From: Chitinophagaceae bacterium | Lineage (GTDB): Bacteria; Bacteroidota; Bacteroidia; Chitinophagales; Chitinophagaceae | Direction: 5' to 3' | Assembly (NCBI GenBank): GCA_947463755.1 | Contig: CANHUK010000172.1 | Coordinates: 1 to 5,140, forward strand | DNA length: 5,140 nt | In this document: positions 1-5,140 of the stretch, piece by piece | Layout of the letters: every line of letters begins with the position of its first letter | How positions within the stretch are numbered: the stretch's first letter is position 1 | Position numbers and translations under genes: made by a program | Notes under the pieces: generated by a model | Told to the model about the DNA's origin: nothing | The model's input: the letters and a program-made list of their open reading frames with translations, nothing else | Databases searched by the model: none

Positions 1-101
1 AGGGCTGTACGGATCCCAAAGCCTCTAATTTCCGCGATTACTACGTGAAATCGAAACCCGAAGACTGCCAGTACGGAAAAAAGCGCAAGCGGAAATCCTG
101 A
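1..101 (+). CDS. C-terminal end of an unidentified protein with a GCTDP-type Cys motif (partial)
   Basis: This is the 3' end of a plus-strand gene whose start lies left of the window. The frame whose first full codon is at base 3 stays open to a TGA at 99-101; the other two plus frames hit stops at 26-28 and 46-48. The visible tail is 32 residues. It begins GCTDPKASNF, has a second cysteine followed by Q-Y about 20 residues later, and ends in a very basic stretch (KKRKRKS). The pattern GCTDP-x-A-x-N-(F/Y) followed by C-x-Y resembles a short Cys-pair repeat seen near the ends of secreted Bacteroidota proteins, where the two cysteines could form a disulfide. If so, the protein is exported, but this is inference from a short tail. 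The strong stem-loop downstream supports this as a true gene end. The function of the full protein cannot be told from what is visible. Confidence 0.6.
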   Translation, partial: GCTDPKASNFRDYYVKSKPEDCQYGKKRKRKS

Positions 102-128
102 GCCGCCGCTTACAATAACACATATCAG

Positions 129-156
129 AAAGCCGCGGGATCAACCGCGGCTTTTT
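129..156 (+). terminator. Intrinsic terminator between convergent genes
   Basis: A perfect inverted repeat is present: AAAGCCGCGG at 129-138 pairs with CCGCGGCTTT at 145-154 around a six-base loop (GATCAA). On the plus strand it is followed by a T-run (152-156) and then CTATTT. This is the classic form of a factor-independent terminator, lying 27 bases after the plus-strand stop at 101. The hydrolase gene on the minus strand ends at 157, so the hairpin begins within about 3 bases of that stop. Read on the minus strand, the stem is followed by only three T's and then C, so termination should be weaker in that direction, though the hairpin may serve both genes. Confidence 0.85.
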
Positions 157-816
157 CTATTTAACTAGATAAGGCTCAATGATCGGCTGCCAGATCTCAT
201 AACCTTTACGGTTCATGTGCAGGCTGTCGGACAGAAATATGTGCGGATATACCCGACCGTCAGCCGCCAGCATGGGGCGATGCACATCGATATACTCCGT
301 TCGGGGCGTCTTGCGCATGTATCGCTCGATCAGTCTGTTTCCTTCCCGCATGGCCGGCAGATATTTCACCCGGCTCGGACTCGGCTTCATCGATACATAG
401 GCTACAGGAACCTTCGGAAGCCGATGTCGGATCAATTTGTACAACCGCACAAACCGCTGATAGACAGAATCCCCGGTGATCTCAGGTCCGCCCGTCAGAT
501 CATTTTCACCACAATAGATGACGATCTGCTTCGGATCATATCTGAAAATGATATCCTCCGCATACATGATCAGATGAGGAAGGGAAGAACCGCCAAACGC
601 CCGGTTCAGTATCACGTGACCGGGAAAAAATGCCGAAATATCCTTCCAGTTCGTGAAGGACGAACTGCCAATGAACAGGATAGGCTTTGCGGGAGGTGCC
701 TGCAATGAATCCAGATGGCGAAACTGGCGGATCTCCTTGATGAACGGCTGCGCACGAAGACACTGGGTCGACAACGCGACGCAGAGCAGGGGCATAAAAA
801 TGTACTTGATTGACAT
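157..816 (-). CDS. Secreted SGNH/GDSL-type hydrolase (putative esterase)
   Basis: The 219-residue product begins with a Sec signal peptide: a short basic start, a hydrophobic stretch to about residue 18, and likely cleavage after A22 (LRA|QP). A cysteine at 19 lacks a proper lipobox, so a lipoprotein is less likely. The rest is one SGNH domain. Block I is FIGSSSF (49-54), with S52 as likely nucleophile and Ser in place of the usual Asp of GDS. Block II is NRAFGGSS (71-78), giving the oxyanion Gly. Block III is GEND (103-106), with N105. Block V is DSLH (197-200), with D197 and H200 completing the triad. All catalytic parts are present, so an active ester hydrolase of the periplasm or outside is expected. 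The GSSS variant with a FGGS block II is, from memory, common in one SGNH subgroup. Length fits a single-domain enzyme. It is divergent from the SusC/SusD pair, which suggests but does not prove action on an acylated glycan. Substrate (acetyl ester, lipid or other) is unknown. Confidence 0.88.
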   Translation of the reverse strand: MSIKYIFMPLLCVALSTQCLRAQPFIKEIRQFRHLDSLQAPPAKPILFIGSSSFTNWKDISAFFPGHVILNRAFGGSSLPHLIMYAEDIIFRYDPKQIVIYCGENDLTGGPEITGDSVYQRFVRLYKLIRHRLPKVPVAYVSMKPSPSRVKYLPAMREGNRLIERYMRKTPRTEYIDVHRPMLAADGRVYPHIFLSDSLHMNRKGYEIWQPIIEPYLVK

Positions 817-905
817 AACAGGCTAAATCGTGTGAAGAGATGTCAAGAATTGTTTATTTTGATGCTTTTTTCACTGCAAATTATCCTAAACAACCGACTT
901 GTCGT
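817..905. promoter_or_regulatory. Divergent intergenic region between hydrolase and SusC-like gene
   Basis: These 89 bases separate the two divergent starts (816 minus, 906 plus) and are visibly more AT-rich than the genes, with T-runs at 857-860 and 866-871. Promoters for both directions should lie here. I see no clean pair of Bacteroidota elements (TTTG near -33 with TAnnTTTG near -7) in either direction, no convincing operator dyad and no Shine-Dalgarno sequence before either start; the last point is normal in this phylum. The region is this long only if the SusC-like gene starts at 906. With the upstream in-frame ATG at 840 it would shrink to 23 bases, too little for two promoters, which supports the later start. 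Confidence 0.6.
854..861 (+). promoter_or_regulatory. Possible -7 promoter element for the SusC/SusD operon
   Basis: The octamer TTATTTTG matches the Bacteroidota -7 consensus TAnnTTTG at five of its six fixed positions. It lies about 45 bases before the ATG at 906, which would leave a leader of roughly 35-40 bases. No TTTG is visible at the expected distance upstream (about 828-838), so half of the signature is missing. If real, transcription would begin downstream of the ATG at 840, ruling that start out. This is a weak call in an AT-rich stretch where such matches arise by chance. Confidence 0.25.
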
Positions 906-3900
906 ATGAAAGTGAAATTATGGATCTATTTGGCCTGCCTGTTCATGTTGCCCGTCGGGGCGTTTGCACAGGAAAGGAAACTCACCGGCACCATCAGGGA
1001 TGAAAATGGAATTCCCCTGAACGGCGTGACCATAACCGCCAAGGGCTCAAATCTGCGGGCCGTATCGGATGAGAAAGGAAAGTTTTCCATATCCGTGGGT
1101 CCGACTGTAAAGTCGCTCCTGATCACACACGTCGGCCAGACCGATGCGGAAGTCGCGCTGACTACCAGAAATGATTACCAGCTCACCATGCAACCCGTTG
1201 CTTCCACGCTCTCGGATGTAGTGGTGATCGGTTACGGATCGGTACGCAAGGCCGATCTGACCGGATCGGTTCAGCGCATCAACCGCGAAGACCTGCTGCG
1301 CGACAATCCATTGAACATACAACAAGCCATGCAGGGTAAGCTGGCCGGCGTTAATATCACGCAGAACGATGGTGCGCCCGGTGCAGGTCTCAGCATCAGG
1401 ATCCGGGGCTCGAACTCCTTCCTCGGCGGTACCGAACCCCTCTATGTGATAGATGGTGTCCCCTTCAACAACTCCAACAGCGGCGGTACACCGTCTTCCA
1501 TCGGTGGCGACGAAAAACAGACCCTGAACATTCTGGCGTTCATCAACCCGAACGATATCGAATCCATTGATATCCTGAAAGATGCCTCCGCCACCGCGAT
1601 CTACGGATCCCGTGGCGCCAACGGGGTCGTACTCATCACCACACGCAAGGGACGTACCGGCCGGGATCGGGTGGAACTGAACGTGAACGTCGGAGCGGCA
1701 GAAGTAACTAAAAGACTGGCCATGCTGCGTCCTTATGACTATGCCAGGTTCCAGAACCTGTCGTACTTCAACGCCAACCGCTACGACGGAACCAGCTACA
1801 CACTGCCCTACACCCAGGCGGAACTGGACACCCTGATGACCGACAATACCAACTGGCAGAACGCGATCTTCCGCATGGGCCTTTCGCAGCAGTATAGTCT
1901 TAATGTTTCCGGATCCGGTGAAAACGGAAGCCACAGCCTGACCTTCAACTACCTGAACCAGGATGGCACCATCATCAATTCCGATTTCCGGAAGATCGGA
2001 CTCAGCGCCAACCTCAACCGGAATGTCGGCAAATTCCTGCGCATCGGCACCAGCACCGTCCTGTCGAACACCGTCACCAACGGCGTAAAAACCGGCACAG
2101 ATAAATCAGATGCCGCCAGCGCCGGTGTCATTCGCGCTGCCCTTACCTACCCGTCGACCATCTCCCGCGAAGAGGAATTCGATGGCAACGGCGAAGGATT
2201 CTTCATCACCAATCCTAAGATCTACTCGCGCGACGTCCTCAACCGGGTCAATGGCTACAATATCTTCTCATCCAACTATGCAGAACTCAGCTTCCTGAAA
2301 TATTTCAAACTCCGGCAAAACCTGGGCTTCAATTATGGTTCCAACGACCGCGATCAATACTATCCCCGCAGCGTATATGAAGGCTTCAGCGTGAGGGGAT
2401 CTGGCCTCAAGGCAGGTAGCCTGTGGAGCAGCATGGTATCCGAGAGCATCCTGTCTTTCAATCGCAAAAGCGGGAAACACAGCCTGAACGCCATGACAGC
2501 CGGGACTTTCGAACGCACCAACGGCAGTTCGACCAGGATGGAAGCCAAGGGTTTTCCCAACGACCTGCTGAAAAATGAGAACATGCAGGCCGCTGATCAG
2601 ATCCTGCCCGCGATCACCAACCGGTATCAGTCCACCCTGATCTCCTTCCTGGGCCGGGCCAACTATTCGTACGACGACCGATACCTGCTGACTGCATCCT
2701 TCCGCCAGGATGGCTCTTCCAAATTCGGCCGAAACAACAAATGGGCCGGATTCCCGTCCGCCGCCCTGGCATGGAAGGTCCACAACGAATCCTTCCTCGA
2801 AAAGAGCAAAACCATTTCCAACCTGACGGCGCGACTGAGCTATGGACAGACCGGCAACCAGGGCATCGGATCCTACGCCTCCCTGGCTAAACTGGCCGTG
2901 TACAATTATCCCTTCAACGGCACCCTGCAAACCGGACTGGCAGATGATGTATTCGCCGGACCCGCCAATGCCGATCTGAAATGGGAAACCACCAGCGCTT
3001 ACAATGCCGGCATCGACCTCGGCCTCCTGAAAGACCGACTCACCCTGCACCTCGATGCATACCTCAAGCGCACAGATAACCTGCTCCAATACATCACCAC
3101 GCCCGGTTCCTCCGGTTTCCAGCGGCAGCTGCGTAACTCAGGATCGGTACAGAACAAGGGCATCGAACTCGCCCTCGATGCGGTGGTTGTTAAAAACAGC
3201 CAGTTCCAGTGGAAATCACTGTTCAACATCTCCTTCAACCGAAACAAGATCCTCAGCCTCGGCGGAGATGTGAAAGAACAATTCGCCAGCAATATCTCCA
3301 CCCGCGACGCCCCCTTCATCCAGATCGCGGGCATGCCCATCGGTACCCTGTTCGGATTCATTGAAGACGGCTACTTCGATAACGAAGCGGAAGTCCGCAG
3401 CAACCCGATGTACACAAATCAAGCCGCCAACATCATCCGCAGGATGGTCGGGGAGATCAAGTACCGCGACCTGGACGGAGATCTTACGGCCCTGACAGGC
3501 ACGGACCGGACCTTCATCGGAGATGTCAACCCGGATTACATCTTCGGCTTCACCAACAACTTCACCTACGGAAAATTCGACCTGAGCATCTTCATCAATG
3601 GCGTGCAAGGCAACGATGTGGTCAACATGAACAGTGTCTGGAACGCCAACATCGGCACATCCAAGAATGTCAGCGAAACCATGCTGGCAGGTGCATGGGC
3701 TGATGGAAAGGATAACGCATACGCCACAGGACCCAAGGCCATCCGTCAGTTCTGGAGGACAATGATGTTCTCCCGCCGGTTCATTGAAGACGGCAGTTTT
3801 GTACGCGTGAAGAATGTAACACTGGGCTACAATCTCCCGGCAGGAAGCATCCGCGGGGTCAATAACCTCAGGCTGTCCCTGGGTGTGAACAACCTCTACA

Positions 3901-4031
3901 CCTTCACGAAGTACTCCGGTTTCGATCCCGAAGTCAATAGCTATGGCGACAATCCGGCACTGTTTGGTGTCGACCTGGGTGGATACCCCAACAACCGAAC
4001 CTACACACTTTCCCTTCGCTGCGGATTCTGA
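906..4031 (+). CDS. SusC/RagA-family TonB-dependent outer-membrane transporter
   Basis: This 1041-residue protein is the outer-membrane barrel of a SusC/SusD uptake complex, importing an unidentified nutrient with energy from TonB-ExbBD. The start at 906 is chosen because MKVKLWIYLACLFMLPVG is a textbook signal peptide, cleaved near A21 or Q22 (AFAQ). An in-frame ATG at 840 would add 22 polar and aromatic residues before it. Order of domains: a carboxypeptidase-regulatory-like beta-sandwich (about 24-100), the SusC signature DVVVIGYG (104-111), the plug (about 112-248) with YVIDGVPF and the conserved ILKDASATAIYGSRGANG, then the barrel. The barrel carries the usual late motifs: an acidic DLDGD turn at 855-859 that resembles a metal-binding loop, FVRVKNVTLGYNLP from 965, and a terminal Phe expected for BAM recognition. 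Length is normal and the frame is intact. There is no N-terminal STN (secretin/TonB short) domain, so it is not expected to signal to an anti-sigma factor. It is followed 12 bases later by its SusD partner. Substrate cannot be read from sequence. Confidence 0.96.
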   Translation: MKVKLWIYLACLFMLPVGAFAQERKLTGTIRDENGIPLNGVTITAKGSNLRAVSDEKGKFSISVGPTVKSLLITHVGQTDAEVALTTRNDYQLTMQPVASTLSDVVVIGYGSVRKADLTGSVQRINREDLLRDNPLNIQQAMQGKLAGVNITQNDGAPGAGLSIRIRGSNSFLGGTEPLYVIDGVPFNNSNSGGTPSSIGGDEKQTLNILAFINPNDIESIDILKDASATAIYGSRGANGVVLITTRKGRTGRDRVELNVNVGAAEVTKRLAMLRPYDYARFQNLSYFNANRYDGTSYTLPYTQAELDTLMTDNTNWQNAIFRMGLSQQYSLNVSGSGENGSHSLTFNYLNQDGTIINSDFRKIGLSANLNRNVGKFLRIGTSTVLSNTVTNGVKTGTDKSDAASAGVIRAALTYPSTISREEEFDGNGEGFFITNPKIYSRDVLNRVNGYNIFSSNYAELSFLKYFKLRQNLGFNYGSNDRDQYYPRSVYEGFSVRGSGLKAGSLWSSMVSESILSFNRKSGKHSLNAMTAGTFERTNGSSTRMEAKGFPNDLLKNENMQAADQILPAITNRYQSTLISFLGRANYSYDDRYLLTASFRQDGSSKFGRNNKWAGFPSAALAWKVHNESFLEKSKTISNLTARLSYGQTGNQGIGSYASLAKLAVYNYPFNGTLQTGLADDVFAGPANADLKWETTSAYNAGIDLGLLKDRLTLHLDAYLKRTDNLLQYITTPGSSGFQRQLRNSGSVQNKGIELALDAVVVKNSQFQWKSLFNISFNRNKILSLGGDVKEQFASNISTRDAPFIQIAGMPIGTLFGFIEDGYFDNEAEVRSNPMYTNQAANIIRRMVGEIKYRDLDGDLTALTGTDRTFIGDVNPDYIFGFTNNFTYGKFDLSIFINGVQGNDVVNMNSVWNANIGTSKNVSETMLAGAWADGKDNAYATGPKAIRQFWRTMMFSRRFIEDGSFVRVKNVTLGYNLPAGSIRGVNNLRLSLGVNNLYTFTKYSGFDPEVNSYGDNPALFGVDLGGYPNNRTYTLSLRCGF

Positions 4032-4043
4032 CCCTCACCTAAA

Positions 4044-5140
4044 ATGATTCGATATATGAACAGCATATTGAACAACCTTCGTTTTTCGATCCTCGCAGCC
4101 CTGTTGCTGATGGCTTCATCCTGCGATAAGGCGCTGGAGGAAAAACCATTTTCATTCCTCTCTCCCGAGAATTTTTACAAAAACGAAGGGGATGCCAAAA
4201 CAGCCATCGCCGGAGTCTACAATGCCCTCTATACGTACGATCTTTATCTGCAACCCATATGGAATCTGACGATCCTGGATGACGACCATGTATCCGGCGT
4301 CGACTGGTTCCTGGGTACCACGGGCGCCGGAAACCCACAAAGCTACTGGGGTGTGAACGGACCATGGACCGGCTTCTATTCGGTCATCGCCCGGGCCAAC
4401 ACCGTGCTGGAAAATGTCGAGAAGATCGACCAGAATATCGATCAGGAAGTGAAGACGCGCATCCTCGGCGAAGCCTATTTCCTGAGAGGATGGGCCTATT
4501 TCCAACTGGTGCAACTCTACGGCGCGGTACCCGTCAGGATCAAGTCGCTATCTGTCGACCCCAACAACAGCATCCCCAGGTCTCCGGTCAAGGATGTGTA
4601 CAAACAGGTCATCGACGACCTGAAGAAAGCGGAAACCATGCTCCTTCCCCTTGGCCATCCCAAGGCAGGCGAACCCGGGCGCGCCACCCGCGGCCTGGCC
4701 AAATCGATGCTGGCGAAAACCTACCTCACCATGGCCTCGGGCTCCCTTGCATCCGGAAATGTCACGGTACGCGGCGGTATGGACAATGGCAATTACACCC
4801 ATGCCAAAACGGTAGTGGCCGGACTTGAAGGCCTGGACAGCAAACTCCATTTCGAGATGGCCAGGGACAAAGCGCTGGAAGTCATTAATAGCAAGGAGTA
4901 CAGCCTGTTTGCCAACTGGAAGGACATATGGAGCAAAGCCGGGCGCAACAAACAGGAGAATATGTGGCAACTCCAGTCCATGGCCGGCACGCAGTTCGTC
5001 AACAACCTGAGCATCTACTTCTCCGCCTACTCCACCTTCGGACGCGGTGCAGTCTGGTTCAGCAACAACCACTATCAGGATTATGAAGATGCCGACAAGC
5101 GGGTGCTGGACGGAGTCTCACATAACTATTTCACCAACAC
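4044..5140 (+). CDS. SusD/RagB-family nutrient-binding surface lipoprotein (partial, 3' end missing)
   Basis: The frame from the ATG at 4044 stays open to the window edge, giving 365 full codons. A second in-frame ATG at 4056 is also possible; neither has a ribosome-binding site. The N-terminus is a lipoprotein signal, with a hydrophobic run and lipobox ASSC placing the lipidated cysteine at residue 27. The acidic and lysine residues just after it (DKALEE) could fit a surface-export signal. SusD family marks follow in order: NFYKNEGDAKTAIAGVYNAL (43-62), the W-x-x-F-Y-S-V-I-x-R-A-N segment (108-119), EAYFLRGWAYFQLVQLYG (143-160) followed by AVPV, a VYKQVIDDLKKAE helix (185-197), and GRATRGLAKSMLAKTYL (212-228). 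These are the helical TPR-like repeats that contact the SusC barrel. The protein acts as the lid that captures substrate above the transporter and is surely co-transcribed with it (12-base gap). Family members usually run to about 500-600 residues, so roughly the last third is missing. Cargo is unknown. Confidence 0.94.
   Translation, partial: MIRYMNSILNNLRFSILAALLLMASSCDKALEEKPFSFLSPENFYKNEGDAKTAIAGVYNALYTYDLYLQPIWNLTILDDDHVSGVDWFLGTTGAGNPQSYWGVNGPWTGFYSVIARANTVLENVEKIDQNIDQEVKTRILGEAYFLRGWAYFQLVQLYGAVPVRIKSLSVDPNNSIPRSPVKDVYKQVIDDLKKAETMLLPLGHPKAGEPGRATRGLAKSMLAKTYLTMASGSLASGNVTVRGGMDNGNYTHAKTVVAGLEGLDSKLHFEMARDKALEVINSKEYSLFANWKDIWSKAGRNKQENMWQLQSMAGTQFVNNLSIYFSAYSTFGRGAVWFSNNHYQDYEDADKRVLDGVSHNYFTN

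Noticed and set aside
217..708. Plus-strand open frame of 163 codons opposite the SGNH hydrolase
   Set aside because: The minus frame carries a signal peptide and all SGNH catalytic blocks, while the plus frame has no recognisable features.
844..849. Minus-strand TTGACA resembling a sigma-70 -35 box before the hydrolase gene
   Set aside because: No TATAAT-like box follows at 16-18 bases, and Bacteroidota housekeeping promoters do not use this pair.
844..852. Short dyad CAA-GAA-TTG as a possible operator
   Set aside because: There are only three paired bases on each side in an AT-rich stretch, which is expected by chance.
877..884. Minus-strand ATAATTTG as a -7 element for the hydrolase gene
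   Set aside because: Only the TTTG half fits the consensus. The TA is shifted by a base and there is no TTTG at the right distance upstream.
1047..1934. Long minus-strand open frame (295 codons) inside the SusC-like gene
   Set aside because: It lies wholly antisense to a strongly conserved SusC coding region. Its translation is low in complexity, with no recognisable domain, and fits a shadow frame produced by GC-rich codon use.
2268..3089. Second long minus-strand open frame (273 codons) inside the SusC-like gene
   Set aside because: It has the same explanation: it is antisense to the beta-barrel coding region, rich in Gly and Val from mirrored codons, and shows no family motif or start context.
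4364..4828. Plus-strand frame of 154 codons overlapping the SusD-like gene
   Set aside because: It is an out-of-frame reading of the SusD gene. The true frame from 4044 contains the conserved SusD motifs throughout.

Overview
The window looks like chromosomal DNA of a Bacteroidota species, possibly a member of the Chitinophagaceae. The phylum call is firm: the window holds a tandem SusC/RagA-type and SusD/RagB-type gene pair, an arrangement essentially confined to this phylum, and there are no clear Shine-Dalgarno sequences before the starts. The family call is only an impression from protein style and moderately GC-rich codon use.

Layout from left to right: (1) bases 1-101 are the last 32 codons of a plus-strand gene that starts outside the window and ends in a Cys-containing GCTDP-type motif and a basic tail. 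(2) Bases 102-156 hold a strong GC-rich stem-loop followed by a T-run. It serves as terminator for that gene and may also act on the convergent gene. (3) Bases 157-816, minus strand, encode a 219-residue secreted SGNH/GDSL-type hydrolase with all four catalytic blocks recognisable. (4) Bases 817-905 form a short, AT-rich divergent intergenic region that must carry the starts of transcription for both sides. (5) Bases 906-4031 encode a complete SusC-family TonB-dependent outer-membrane transporter of 1041 residues. (6) After a 12-base gap, a SusD-family surface lipoprotein starts at 4044 and runs off the right edge, with 365 codons visible.

How the parts work together: SusC-like proteins form the TonB-powered outer-membrane barrel, and the SusD-like lipoprotein sits over it as a substrate-capturing lid. 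The tight spacing indicates one operon. The divergent SGNH hydrolase is exported and could remove acyl groups from a glycan or other ester taken up by this pair. That link rests only on adjacency. The cargo cannot be named, because no glycoside hydrolase, peptidase, sensor or sigma/anti-sigma gene is visible.

I found no new system here. The window reads as an ordinary nutrient-uptake locus. The points worth a second look are the start codon of the SusC gene, the possible functional link of the divergent esterase, and the identity of the cut-off genes at both edges.
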